Of a stretch of 12,796 nucleotides of DNA, positions 1 through 8,976 are shown piece after piece (within the stretch, counting starts at the first letter, position 1; every line of letters starts with the position of its first letter). A program made the position numbers and the translations under genes. A model generated the notes under the pieces. It saw nothing but the letters and a program-made list of their open reading frames with translations, was not told the origin of the DNA and made no database searches. The DNA comes from an uncultured Bacillota bacterium (GTDB lineage Bacteria; Bacillota_A; Clostridia; Peptostreptococcales; Anaerovoracaceae), in contig CAMOWO010000011.1 in assembly GCA_946628525.1 (NCBI GenBank), positions 1-12,796 of the forward strand, given 5' to 3'.

Positions 1-86
1 CGGCGGCAGCCGAAGCGGTAGTTGCCGCAGAAACGACGGCAGCCAAGACACCGGCCGCAACAACGACAGAAGAGAAGGTTGGTTGA
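1..86 (+). CDS. C-terminal end of an unidentified upstream gene (partial)
   Basis: An open frame enters from the left edge (codons in phase with position 3) and ends at the TGA at 84-86, three bases before the next start codon. The 27 visible residues are almost only Ala, Thr, Glu, Val and Lys, a low-complexity and probably disordered tail. Nothing in it identifies a family. Its composition resembles the Ala/Glu-rich tail of the LicD-like protein ending at 9820, so it may belong to another enzyme of the same operon with a similar tail. That link is inference. The tight spacing to the next gene suggests co-transcription. Confidence 0.6.
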   Translation, partial: AAAEAVVAAETTAAKTPAATTTEEKVG

Positions 87-89
87 TCC

Positions 90-1256
90 ATGGGACTGAA
101 GAGTAGCGTCCTGAAGGCAGGGACACTGGCTCTGAGATTCCTCTACGCACCCATGAAGATGGGGCCGATGAAGGACAGAGTCGTCATCATATCGAGACAG
201 AGCGATAAGCCCACTCTCGACATAAGACTGATCAGAGACTGGATGAGGGAGAACCATCCGGAGATCCCCTGCGTCACCCTTTGCAGGAAACTGGAAGGTA
301 CCGGCAAGCTCTCCTACGCCATGCATATGTTCGCTCAGATGCGCTTTCTGGCCACCAGCCGCGTCGTCCTGCTGGACGGATACTGCATCGCGGCAAGCGT
401 GCTCAATCACAGAGAAGAGACGACGATCGTCCAGATGTGGCATGCCCTGGCCGCCATCAAGAAGTTCGGATATCAGAGCATCGGCAAGGCCGGAGGCAGA
501 AGCCCGGAAGTCGCCGAGGCGCTGAAGATGCACAGAAACTACGACTACATCACCGCACCGTCGGAGGCAACGGGCAAGCACTTTGCGGAGTGCTTCGGAG
601 CAGACACGGACAAACTCGTGTACCGGGCTCTTCCGAGAGTGGACGAGATCTTAAGACCTGACAGGATCATCCCTCAGGGGATCGATGATGTGGAGACGTT
701 CCGGTCCTTCATGCGGGAGCGGTTTTCCATCCCGGAGGACAAGGAGATCCTTCTCTATGTGCCGACCTTCAGAAGAGACCGGCAGGTGGAGATCGGAGGC
801 CTTGCAGAGGCAGTAGATCCTGCGCGGTTCGTGCTGGTGGTGAAGCTTCATCCGCTCTTTGATGAGCAGCAGATGAAGCAGGATGCGGCAGAGGGACTGC
901 AGATCATCATGGACAGGGAATTCACGTCGTATCAATGGCTCACCGTCTGCGACAGAGTCGTCACGGACTACTCGGCCCTCGGCGTAGAAGCAGCCCTCAC
1001 CGGCAAACCTTTGTATTATTACGTTTACGATATCGATGAATATGAGCGCTCCGTGGGACTCAACGTGGATCCTTTGGAGGAGATGCCGTCTGCTTCGGCT
1101 GTCACGCCGGAGAAGATGAGGCAGGTCCTCGATGCGGAGTACGATTATTCAGAGCTTGAGAGATTCAGAGACAAATACGTTTCTGTAGATACAGATAACT
1201 GCACGGAAGATCTTGGAGAATTTCTGGTGCAGCTGATGAAGGAATCAAATGACTGA
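90..1256 (+). CDS. TagB-like CDP-glycerol glycerophosphotransferase family protein
   Basis: A 388-residue protein of the Glyphos_transf family (TagB/TagF type), membrane-associated enzymes that move a glycerol-phosphate or related polyol-phosphate group from a CDP donor to a teichoic-acid-type acceptor. The N-terminus has the SRQSDKPTLD block (residues 35-44) common in this family. The catalytic region shows MWHALAAIKKFG (116-127, active-site His118), VPTFRRD (224-230), KLHP (252-255), the donor-phosphate motif TDYS (292-295) and GKP (305-307). All expected landmarks are present, so it should be active. Length fits a single-domain TagB-like priming enzyme rather than a full TagF polymerase (about 700 residues). 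The start ATG at 90 follows AGAAGG at 73-78 with a slightly long spacer. The stop overlaps the next gene by 8 bases. The exact donor (CDP-glycerol or another CDP-polyol) cannot be read from sequence. Confidence 0.9.
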   Translation: MGLKSSVLKAGTLALRFLYAPMKMGPMKDRVVIISRQSDKPTLDIRLIRDWMRENHPEIPCVTLCRKLEGTGKLSYAMHMFAQMRFLATSRVVLLDGYCIAASVLNHREETTIVQMWHALAAIKKFGYQSIGKAGGRSPEVAEALKMHRNYDYITAPSEATGKHFAECFGADTDKLVYRALPRVDEILRPDRIIPQGIDDVETFRSFMRERFSIPEDKEILLYVPTFRRDRQVEIGGLAEAVDPARFVLVVKLHPLFDEQQMKQDAAEGLQIIMDREFTSYQWLTVCDRVVTDYSALGVEAALTGKPLYYYVYDIDEYERSVGLNVDPLEEMPSASAVTPEKMRQVLDAEYDYSELERFRDKYVSVDTDNCTEDLGEFLVQLMKESND

Positions 1257-4026
1257 GACTTTGAACAAACCTGCCGGCAGCAGGCTCAAAAACACCCTGA
1301 TCGTCGTGGGCGGATACACCCTCGTGTTCGGGATCATATGTGCGGCTGTTTTTGGGGTGTTCCTGAATACAGGCAAATCCCTGATCAACATCTACGATGC
1401 CTATGACCAGGGATACTTCTGGACCGTGGAACTCAAAAAGAACATGATGAGCTTCCTGGACGGAAACGGCTATCCCGGCTGGTCCTGGAGCAAGGGTCCG
1501 GGCTTCGAGGTGAAGACCATCACGGATCCCTTCGCCCTGATCGCAGCGGCCTTCCCCTTCGGGATGACGGAGCTGGGGTATTCGGTGGCCATCCTGGCGA
1601 GACTCTACTTCACGGGACTTGCGTTCGCGGCCTTCGCCAAGGAAGTGTCCATGAGCAATTTCCAGGCGGTCACCGGGGGAATGTGCTACGCGTTCTCGGC
1701 ATGGGTCATCAACGTTGCGCTGATCCAGGCACAGTTCATCAACGTGATCTCGCTGCTGCCGATCCTGATGCTGTCCATCGACAGGACGTACAAAGGCAAA
1801 TCACCGCTGCTCTTCATGCTGACGGTGGCGGCCACGATGATCAGCAGCATCTACCTGGCTTACATGGTGGGGATCGTGACGGTGGTCTACATCCTGCTGC
1901 GGTACTTCACCTATTGCGAGAAGGCAGGCCTTCTCGATTACATCAAAAAAATCGGGCTGTTCATCCTTTATGGTCTTGTGGGCATCGCCATCTCAGCGGC
2001 GGTGATCGTATCCACCGTGCAGATCCTGATGGGCGCATCCACAGGTCACAGCGGTGTGTCCTACGAGACCTTCAACGACGACTTCTTCAGAGAGATGGGA
2101 AATACCTTCCTCTCAAAGGGTGAGCGGTTCCCTTACGGATATCTGGGGGTCCCTGCAGCTGCCATGATGGTGGTCTTCGCAGGGTTCAGGCATTTCTCCT
2201 TCCGGAGAACGAACCTGATCATGCTTCTGATCCTGGTGGCCATGATGCCGTTCCCGTTCTTCAGTTCCATGTTCAACGGGTTCGGATACGTGACGGGACG
2301 GTGGTACTTCCTCATCCTGTTCTTCCTCATCTGGACGGCAGCAGAAGCACTGGATCCTGATAAGCTGGCAACACCGGCAAATCTGGTCATCACCGGGATC
2401 GGCCTTTGCCTCGTCATCGGGGCCACCTTCGGAGAGGCTTATCTGGACATGAACGGCAACTACACTGGTTCGTCCTTCAAGTTCCTCTGCGGCAGTCTGG
2501 CGGCGGCAGCCTGCGTCTATGTGATCCTTCTTCTGGGGATCAAAGGTCTGGTGCCGCTGAAGCTGAGACAGCTGGGGATCATCGCGGTCATCGGCCTGGC
2601 ACTGATCTACTCATGGTCCGGCACCATGTCGATCTATGAGAAGCACTTCGTGGATCAGGGACAGATCGACAACTCCCTGAAGGCCTCCACCCAGCGGGCC
2701 GGTGCCATGATCGAAGACGACAGTTTCTACCGCATCGACCAGGTGGACGGGATCAATATAGACCACAACGCGGAGCAGCCGGCCAACGAGAATCTCTGGT
2801 GGGGGACGAAGACTTTGTACCTCTACGATTCCAAAGTGCCGTCGCGCCTCTCAGAGTTCAACCGCATCATGGGCAATAACTACGGCTATTCCAAGAGAGT
2901 CTACGTGCTCTCCAACGGACAGCGCATGGGTCTGGACTTCCTCTACGGCGTGAAGTACTTCTTAGGAGACGATGAGGTAAACGGCAGAACGGACTCCGAC
3001 GAGTTCGCAGGATACGGCTTCAGCAAGTACAAGACTCTTGACGGCGTCCACGTGCTGAAGAACAAGTACGCATCCGGCCTCGGCTTCGGATATGACAAAG
3101 TGATCACGGAATCGGAGTTCCTCAAGCTCTCCAGAAACGAGAGAGAGCAGGCAATCCTCCAGGCCATGGTCGTGCCGGATGACAAGATGGGCCTCGTGGG
3201 AAACACGAAGGTAATAAAAGCATCGGAGATCCGCAAGGACATCGACAATATCCCGTGCAGGATCGGAGAGTCGGACGGCGTCACCATCAAGGGCAAGACC
3301 ATCAAGGTGGACAAGGAAGACGGCTACGTGTTCCTCTATCCTGAGAAGCCGGTGACCAATTGCCAGATGGTGCTCTCGGCAGACAATCTGCTCAGAGTAA
3401 ATGAGGACGGCGAGGAGATCGGCGACTTCTACTTCAAGGCCAGCTCCGGGACGAGAACGGCGGCGGCCAACAACAAGAAGAACAACCAGACCATCGCCGG
3501 CATCAAGGATTACGACCTGAATCTCGGATACTACGAGGACTTCAAGGGAAGACTCAAAGTCCGGTTCAAGCAGACGGGAAACTATACATTCGACAGACTC
3601 TACATCAGCGCCATGAAGGTATCGAACTACGACAGGTATGCCAAGGCAAGACTTGAGACGAAGTACGACATCAGCCAGTATGATGCAGAGCACGTCAAGG
3701 GCACAGTGGACATGGCCAAAGAAGGACTCGTGTTCTTCTCCATCCCGGCATACACCAACTGGGAAGTGTACGTGGACGGAGAGAAGGCCCAGCCACTGAC
3801 CAACGCCAACATCACGTTCATGGCCGTCCACACAGACAAAGGCCACCACGAGATCGAACTGGTGCACAAAGTAAGGCATATCGATGCGGCGAGGATCGTT
3901 TCTGCGGGAGCCCTCCTTGCAGCCATCATCATAGGCATAATCGTTTTCATAAGAAACAGGAGAAAATCAAATGAAAAAGGTGATAACATACGGTACATTC
4001 GACCTTCTTCACTATGGACACGTTAA
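1249..4026 (+). CDS. YfhO family polytopic membrane protein
   Basis: A 925-residue polytopic protein resembling the YfhO family, GT-C-type proteins. Bacillus and Listeria members are needed for sugar decoration of teichoic acids, taking sugar from an undecaprenyl-phosphate carrier outside the membrane. A first membrane segment (about 16-39) is followed by an outside loop with YDAYDQ (49-54), where GT-C enzymes carry their acidic catalytic residues. Many hydrophobic helices follow to about residue 460, including the NGFGY...GRW segment (343-352) seen in this family. Next comes a large, probably extracytoplasmic domain (about 465-880) and a last membrane helix (about 882-901) with a basic tail. 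The ATG at 1249 follows AAGGA at 1239-1243 and overlaps the previous gene. The last 18 codons run out of frame into tagD (56-base overlap), an unusual extension. No CsbB-type partner glycosyltransferase is in the window. The substrate is unknown. Confidence 0.85.
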   Translation: MTETLNKPAGSRLKNTLIVVGGYTLVFGIICAAVFGVFLNTGKSLINIYDAYDQGYFWTVELKKNMMSFLDGNGYPGWSWSKGPGFEVKTITDPFALIAAAFPFGMTELGYSVAILARLYFTGLAFAAFAKEVSMSNFQAVTGGMCYAFSAWVINVALIQAQFINVISLLPILMLSIDRTYKGKSPLLFMLTVAATMISSIYLAYMVGIVTVVYILLRYFTYCEKAGLLDYIKKIGLFILYGLVGIAISAAVIVSTVQILMGASTGHSGVSYETFNDDFFREMGNTFLSKGERFPYGYLGVPAAAMMVVFAGFRHFSFRRTNLIMLLILVAMMPFPFFSSMFNGFGYVTGRWYFLILFFLIWTAAEALDPDKLATPANLVITGIGLCLVIGATFGEAYLDMNGNYTGSSFKFLCGSLAAAACVYVILLLGIKGLVPLKLRQLGIIAVIGLALIYSWSGTMSIYEKHFVDQGQIDNSLKASTQRAGAMIEDDSFYRIDQVDGINIDHNAEQPANENLWWGTKTLYLYDSKVPSRLSEFNRIMGNNYGYSKRVYVLSNGQRMGLDFLYGVKYFLGDDEVNGRTDSDEFAGYGFSKYKTLDGVHVLKNKYASGLGFGYDKVITESEFLKLSRNEREQAILQAMVVPDDKMGLVGNTKVIKASEIRKDIDNIPCRIGESDGVTIKGKTIKVDKEDGYVFLYPEKPVTNCQMVLSADNLLRVNEDGEEIGDFYFKASSGTRTAAANNKKNNQTIAGIKDYDLNLGYYEDFKGRLKVRFKQTGNYTFDRLYISAMKVSNYDRYAKARLETKYDISQYDAEHVKGTVDMAKEGLVFFSIPAYTNWEVYVDGEKAQPLTNANITFMAVHTDKGHHEIELVHKVRHIDAARIVSAGALLAAIIIGIIVFIRNRRKSNEKGDNIRYIRPSSLWTR

Positions 4027-4363
4027 CCTTCTGGAGAGAGCCAAGAAACTGGGCGACTACCTGATCGTAGCCATCTCCACCGACGAGTTCAACTGGAACA
4101 TGAAGCATAAGAAGTGCTACTTCACATATGAGGAGAGAAAGCGCCTCGTGGAAGCCATCCGCTACGTGGACCTGGTGATCCCGGAAGAAAGCTGGGAACA
4201 GAAGACGAGAGACGTAGAGGAGTTCAAGGTGGACACATTCGTCATCGGCGATGACTGGGAAGGCAAGTTCGACTTCCTGAAGGATCAGTGCGAAGTGGTG
4301 TACCTTCCGAGAACACCGGAGATCTCAACGACACAGATAAAGAACGATCTGAACAAGAAATAG
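3971..4363 (+). CDS. tagD: Glycerol-3-phosphate cytidylyltransferase
   Basis: A 130-residue cytoplasmic enzyme making CDP-glycerol from CTP and sn-glycerol-3-phosphate, the donor for glycerol-phosphate teichoic acids. It is close to Bacillus TagD along its whole length: [13 protein letters not shown] at 5-17 carries the HxGH nucleotide-binding motif (His14, His17), followed by [38 protein letters not shown], and the [11 protein letters not shown] signature from Arg114. The length matches the family. The start ATG at 3971 is preceded by AGGAG at 3958-3962 with an 8-base spacer and gives the standard N-terminus. It lies inside the 3' end of the YfhO gene. It is the best-defined of three cytidylyltransferases in this operon and predicts glycerol phosphate in the product. 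Confidence 0.97.
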   Translation: MKKVITYGTFDLLHYGHVNLLERAKKLGDYLIVAISTDEFNWNMKHKKCYFTYEERKRLVEAIRYVDLVIPEESWEQKTRDVEEFKVDTFVIGDDWEGKFDFLKDQCEVVYLPRTPEISTTQIKNDLNKK

Positions 4364-4373
4364 GGACAGAGAA

Positions 4374-7300
4374 ATGAGCAGGATAACGAAAAGGATCCGC
4401 GATTACCGCGGCAAGGCCACAAGAATGAAATACGTGTATGCAAGCTTTTGCGAGGAATACTCCATCGAGCATGGTCTCGTCCTTTTTGAATCCTTTCACG
4501 GAAGAGATCTCTCCGACTCACCGCTGTACATCATGAAGGCTCTGATGGAGATGGACACCGAGGGAAAGTACGACATATACTTTGCCACGGCCAATGAACC
4601 GGAGCACAGGAAGACAGCGGAGGCCATGGGCCTTGATGTGAAGCTCGTAGACATCTATTCCGACGAGTATGCCAGGATCCTCGCCACGGCAGAATACCTG
4701 GTAAACAACAGCTCTTTCCCGGCCTACTTCGTCAGAAGAGAAGGCCAGCACTACCTGCAGGTATGGCACGGCACGCCGCTGAAGACGTTGGGCAAGAAGA
4801 TGCGCATGGGCATGGAGTCCATGTACAACGTGCAGCACAACTTCCTTCAGGCAGACATGCTCCTCTTCCCGAACGAGTTCACCAGAGACGCCATGATGGG
4901 GGACTACAACCTGAATGATCTCTATACAGGCAAAGTGGTGCTCTGCGGCTATCCGAGAAATGTGATGTTCTCCGAGGAGCACGAAAAACTTGATGGGAGC
5001 ACCGTATCTCTTGCCTACATGCCGACATGGCGGGGACAGAGCAACAGCGACATCCGGACGGATGATTACGAAGTCCAGGTGAGGGAGATCCTGGAGAAGG
5101 TGGATGAGGCCCTCACAGATGACAAGACGCTCTACGTGAACTTCCACCCGATCGTTGCCGACCAGATCAGACTGGAGGACTACGATCACATCAAGCCATT
5201 CCCGGAAGGAATGGACAAGTACGAGTTCCTGGCCCACACCGACGGACTCATCACGGACTACTCCAGCGTGTTCTTCGACTACTCCATCACGGGAAAGCCC
5301 GTGACACTCTTCATGTACGACTACGAGGAGTACATGGAGGACAGGGGGATGTACCTGGACATCAGGAGCCTTCCGTTCACGAAAGTGTACGACACGGAGA
5401 CCCTTTGCGAGAACCTAAGAGCCGGGAAATACGGGGACACTTCCTACAGGGAGGATCCGGCGTACGCGGACCGGTTCATCAAATACGACTCCCGTGATGC
5501 GGCGGAGAAGATGGCGAGACTCTTCTTCGAAGGCGATGCGGGAGACCTTCAGGTGGAGGATAAGAGCAGCAACGCCTCCAGACATTTCAACGTGGTCCAC
5601 GCAGAAAAGGTGAAGACCGCGGAAGGTGTGGATCGGATCATGGCAGAGACGGATCCGGGAAAGGATCTGGTGGTGTTCGCCAGAAAGAACTTCGGACCGG
5701 AGCTTAGCAGCCATCTTTATGACAACTACCTTGACCGTTCCAATTTCCTCTTCACGGTGAACTCCGTGCCGAGGACGGTCAGGGAAGACATCCTTCAGAA
5801 ATTCGACAAAAAGATAAAGAAGGAGATACACAACAGAGACCTGAAGCGCTGCTTCGGGAGCATCGTCATCGACGGGGAGCGCCGGGAATCGGCGGCGGCC
5901 TCAGCGGGGACGGTGACGGATCTGGACACGCAGGATACGAGGGTATATGTGAGTGCGGATCTGCAGTACGGCGTGAAGCCGGAGGACGTACAGCGCGTGA
6001 TCCTGAAGCTGCGAAGCGACGTGGACACAGTGGAGTACGAGTTTTTCTATGAGCTCCAGGATGGGAGCATCACCTGCGAACTGGATTTCTCAGGGCTTGA
6101 TCTGGACGGCATCTACTGGGACATGCTGGTGGATACGGGAGAGAAGCAGCTGAGGCTGGATCTTCCGGGCAGGATCAAGAAGAGACTCAAGACAGGGTGC
6201 GTCCAGTGCGAACTGGGAGATGAGATCATCTTCCCGCACATCACCATCGAAGGCCAGCTGGCCTTCACCCACAGAGAACTGACACCGTACGACGGATGGA
6301 GCACGAGGATAAGGGAGACCATCGCGGTGCTCATCGTGAAACTTTTCGGGAAGAAACTGGCCGAGAAGAAGATCTGGCTCGTATTCGAGAAATTCTGCCA
6401 GATGGCCCAGGACAACGGGTACTACTTCTTCCGGTACTGCATGGAGGAACTTCCGGAGGAACAGAAGAAGAACATCTACTACGTGATGAAGCCGGATGCG
6501 GCGGACTGGGACAAGGTGGCCGTCTACGGAGGCCACGTGCTGAAGTTCATGAGCATCAAGCACCTGGTATACGCCATGGCGGCAGAGGTCTACGTGGGCT
6601 CCGACTCCAAGAAGCACCTCTACATATGGAGGCCGAAACCGAACAGGGTATCCTCCAGGCTGCGCAAGAAGAAGATCCTCTTCCTGCAGCACGGAGTGAC
6701 GGCTTTGAAGCGGGTAGACGGGATCTTCGGCAAGCACGGATCCAGTCCGATGACCCACTTCACCACCACGTCGGAGTACGAGCAGAAGATCATCACGGAG
6801 AACTTCGGCTACTCAGAAGAAGACGCCCCTGTCCTTGGATTCACAAGGTGGGACGTGCTGGAAGATACGTCGAAGGAAGACGACCGTCTGATCCTCGTGA
6901 TGCCGACATGGAGATCCTGGCTGGAGGAACGTACGGCAGAAGAATTCAAAAACAGTGACTACTACAAGCAGTACATGGCCCTCTTCACCGACCCGAGACT
7001 GGGCAGACTCCTGGAAGAGAAGGATGCCAGGATGATCTTTTACATCCATCCGAAGTTCCGGGACTACCTCGGTGAGTTCGTCATAGACAACGAGAGGATC
7101 CAGCTCATACCGTTCGGCCAGACACCGCTCAACGCCATCATGCGCGACTGCAGGATGCTCATCACGGACTACTCCAGCGTCTGCTGGGACGTCTACTACA
7201 TGGGCAAGCCGGTCCTGTTCTATCAGTTCGACTACGACATGTACATGAGCACCCACGGAAGCTACATGGACATGACGACGGAACTGTTCGGACCGCGCTA

Positions 7301-7460
7301 CTTTGACAGCGGAGCACTGATCGAGGGAATGGCGGAAGTCCTCGACCGCGACTTCAGAGAAGATCCGGAGGCTGCGGCGAAGAGAGGGCAGTACTTTGCA
7401 TACATAGATAACGATAACAGCAGGAGGACATATGAATACCTCAAGAGACGAGGCTATTAG
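4374..7460 (+). CDS. Two-domain TagF-type CDP-glycerol glycerophosphotransferase (polymerase)
   Basis: A 1028-residue protein with two separate Glyphos_transf catalytic domains. Domain 1 (about 18-385) has WHGTPLKTLGK (131-141, His132), MPTWR (216-220), HP (259-260 region) and TDYSSV (294-299). Domain 2 (about 655-1025) has QHGVTALKR (772-780, His773), MPTWRSW (843-849), HPK (892-894) and TDYSSV (931-936). Between them (about 395-650) lies a region of charged helices followed by a strand-rich stretch that I do not recognise. Classical TagF has one catalytic domain and about 750 residues, so this is a fusion or internal duplication. Both active sites look intact but differ around the histidine, so each may use a different donor or acceptor. 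It is probably the chain-extending polymerase. A weak AGGGA overlaps the tagD stop 7 bases before the ATG at 4374; Met18 (4425) is a less likely start. The end overlaps the next gene by 29 bases. Confidence 0.92.
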   Translation: MSRITKRIRDYRGKATRMKYVYASFCEEYSIEHGLVLFESFHGRDLSDSPLYIMKALMEMDTEGKYDIYFATANEPEHRKTAEAMGLDVKLVDIYSDEYARILATAEYLVNNSSFPAYFVRREGQHYLQVWHGTPLKTLGKKMRMGMESMYNVQHNFLQADMLLFPNEFTRDAMMGDYNLNDLYTGKVVLCGYPRNVMFSEEHEKLDGSTVSLAYMPTWRGQSNSDIRTDDYEVQVREILEKVDEALTDDKTLYVNFHPIVADQIRLEDYDHIKPFPEGMDKYEFLAHTDGLITDYSSVFFDYSITGKPVTLFMYDYEEYMEDRGMYLDIRSLPFTKVYDTETLCENLRAGKYGDTSYREDPAYADRFIKYDSRDAAEKMARLFFEGDAGDLQVEDKSSNASRHFNVVHAEKVKTAEGVDRIMAETDPGKDLVVFARKNFGPELSSHLYDNYLDRSNFLFTVNSVPRTVREDILQKFDKKIKKEIHNRDLKRCFGSIVIDGERRESAAASAGTVTDLDTQDTRVYVSADLQYGVKPEDVQRVILKLRSDVDTVEYEFFYELQDGSITCELDFSGLDLDGIYWDMLVDTGEKQLRLDLPGRIKKRLKTGCVQCELGDEIIFPHITIEGQLAFTHRELTPYDGWSTRIRETIAVLIVKLFGKKLAEKKIWLVFEKFCQMAQDNGYYFFRYCMEELPEEQKKNIYYVMKPDAADWDKVAVYGGHVLKFMSIKHLVYAMAAEVYVGSDSKKHLYIWRPKPNRVSSRLRKKKILFLQHGVTALKRVDGIFGKHGSSPMTHFTTTSEYEQKIITENFGYSEEDAPVLGFTRWDVLEDTSKEDDRLILVMPTWRSWLEERTAEEFKNSDYYKQYMALFTDPRLGRLLEEKDARMIFYIHPKFRDYLGEFVIDNERIQLIPFGQTPLNAIMRDCRMLITDYSSVCWDVYYMGKPVLFYQFDYDMYMSTHGSYMDMTTELFGPRYFDSGALIEGMAEVLDRDFREDPEAAAKRGQYFAYIDNDNSRRTYEYLKRRGY
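7422..7427 (+). promoter_or_regulatory. Ribosome binding site for the LicD gene
   Basis: A perfect AGGAGG lies inside the coding end of the upstream polymerase gene, 4 bases before the ATG at 7432. The spacer is short, but no other start codon nearby fits the LicD N-terminus, so it supports the 29-base gene overlap as real. Confidence 0.7.
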
Positions 7461-8976
7461 GAAGACCCAGGACGTACTTCTTGAGATCCTCAAGATGTTC
7501 GACAGGGTCTGTTCCGATAACGACATAGAATACTTTCTGGCAGGTGGTTCGTGCCTCGGAGCGATCCGTCACGAGGGGTTCCTGCCATGGGATGATGATA
7601 TCGATCTCTACATGAAAGCCAGCGAGTGGCAGGACAAAAAAGAGATCCTGATGGAGAAGCTGCCGGAGCAGTACGAACTGATCTGCAGCGAGACGGACGA
7701 GTCCTACACGAATCCCGTCATCAGGATCTGCGACAGCCAGACCACGCAGATCTCCCGCTCCAGGATCGCAGACAAAAGCGGCAAGGGCGTGGTGATCGAG
7801 ATCTTCCTTCTGGATCCGCTTCCGGAGGATGAGGAAGGCTACAAAGAGTACCACGACGATTTCTGGATGTACTGCGAGCTCATGTCCGAGCGAAAGATGA
7901 TGAGCACCGACCACGTACAGATCCAGGATGAGACGGAGGAACTTTACTACAAACTGAAGAAAGACATCGCAAGAGACGAGCGCGAGAGCGTCCTGGGAGC
8001 ACTGGAGGCGAGACTCTTCAAGTTCTCCGAGGAAGAGTGCAGCCGGTACCATCTGCGGTGGGCGGCCCACTGGATCGAGTTTCCGGTCGCCGCTTTTGCA
8101 AAGGCGGTGCGGGGGAAATTTGAAGACACGTATATGCCGGTTCCCGTCGGGCACCCGGGGGTCCTGTATGGGGAGTACGGCGATGACTGGATGATGATCC
8201 CGGATGTGGACAATGTCTGGAGCCACGATACGATCCAGAACCTGGAGGTGCCGTACAGCGAATACGAGAAGGCCTACGAGGGGAGCATCGACGTGGATTC
8301 CTTTGCGAAGGCCCAGGCAAAGAACAAGGAATACAAACTGGACCGGTTCTTCACCCACAGAAAGATGGACGCCTACAAGGCGGATCATCTGGAGGCGGTG
8401 GCGCTGTCCTGTCTTGGGCGAGCGGATTTCAGAGAGGTGTTCCTGCGGATACAGGAGCAGCTGTTCCGGTATCACAGGCTCATCGGCGTGAACGATTCCT
8501 TCCTGGAAGGAATGTTAAAAGAGAAGATCATCGCAGGAGATCTCAGGTTCGTGGACAAAGTCTCGAAACTCTATGAGGGAGAGGACCCCCGTGTCCTGGA
8601 GATCTTCGAGGACCTGAAGAAGCTGAGAAAGGTGAGAGGATACTACTTCACGGGAGAGGGGGCCGAGCACATCAAGGATGCCCTGAAGCTGACGAAGAAG
8701 TACCACAGCCAGATCAACATGGTGGAGTTCATCTGCCAGGTGCAGATCGAGCACAACGGAGCTGACAGCGACACCATGGAGACGGTGAACAAGGCCATCG
8801 ACGTCTTCGGCAGAAGGCCGAGACTTCTGAAGATCCTTGCAGACGGATACCGATCCTCCGGAAGCAGAGAGGAAGCCGAGAAACTCTACAAGGAGATCCT
8901 GGAGTTCTCGAAGGACGGCATGGTGAATCTGGAAATAAAGAAACTCTTTGAGGAGGAAAACTTTGATGGAAGATAA
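7432..8976 (+). CDS. LicD family phosphotransferase with C-terminal TPR-like extension
   Basis: A 514-residue LicD/fukutin-type protein. This family moves CDP-linked phosphocholine, or in related members ribitol or glycerol phosphate, onto glycans such as teichoic acid. The N-terminal domain (about 10-260) has the family hallmark: AGGSCLGAIRHEGF (37-50) followed by LPWDDDID (51-58), the metal- and donor-binding acidic cluster. IRICDSQTT (98-105) and GKGVVIEIFLLDPLP (117-131) follow. All catalytic acids are present. A helical linker follows, then a region at about 400-510 that looks like degenerate TPR helices (best around 463-493, with ADGYRSSGSREEAEKLYKEI), perhaps for contact with a partner. 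Many LicD proteins have about 270 residues, so the second half is an addition. It overlaps the polymerase upstream (29 bases) and the LicD-like gene downstream (11 bases). The transferred group is unknown; no choline uptake or kinase genes are visible. Confidence 0.92.
   Translation: MNTSRDEAIRKTQDVLLEILKMFDRVCSDNDIEYFLAGGSCLGAIRHEGFLPWDDDIDLYMKASEWQDKKEILMEKLPEQYELICSETDESYTNPVIRICDSQTTQISRSRIADKSGKGVVIEIFLLDPLPEDEEGYKEYHDDFWMYCELMSERKMMSTDHVQIQDETEELYYKLKKDIARDERESVLGALEARLFKFSEEECSRYHLRWAAHWIEFPVAAFAKAVRGKFEDTYMPVPVGHPGVLYGEYGDDWMMIPDVDNVWSHDTIQNLEVPYSEYEKAYEGSIDVDSFAKAQAKNKEYKLDRFFTHRKMDAYKADHLEAVALSCLGRADFREVFLRIQEQLFRYHRLIGVNDSFLEGMLKEKIIAGDLRFVDKVSKLYEGEDPRVLEIFEDLKKLRKVRGYYFTGEGAEHIKDALKLTKKYHSQINMVEFICQVQIEHNGADSDTMETVNKAIDVFGRRPRLLKILADGYRSSGSREEAEKLYKEILEFSKDGMVNLEIKKLFEEENFDGR
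8951..8956 (+). promoter_or_regulatory. Ribosome binding site that fixes the start of the LicD-like gene
   Basis: AGGAGG sits 9 bases before the ATG at 8966. It lies downstream of the in-frame TTG at 8948, so it cannot serve that codon. It therefore favours 8966 as the start and shortens the protein to 284 residues. Confidence 0.8.

Noticed and set aside
2962..3879. Antisense open frame of 305 codons opposite the YfhO gene
   Set aside because: It is a shadow of the extracytoplasmic domain of YfhO, with no domain or operon support.
7441..8475. Antisense open frame of 344 codons opposite the LicD gene
   Set aside because: LicD motifs on the + strand are unmistakable. The opposite frame lacks family features and a matching operon context.
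8948..8965. TTG at 8948 as the start of the LicD-like gene
   Set aside because: The AGGAGG at 8951-8956 lies after this codon and is well spaced for the ATG at 8966.
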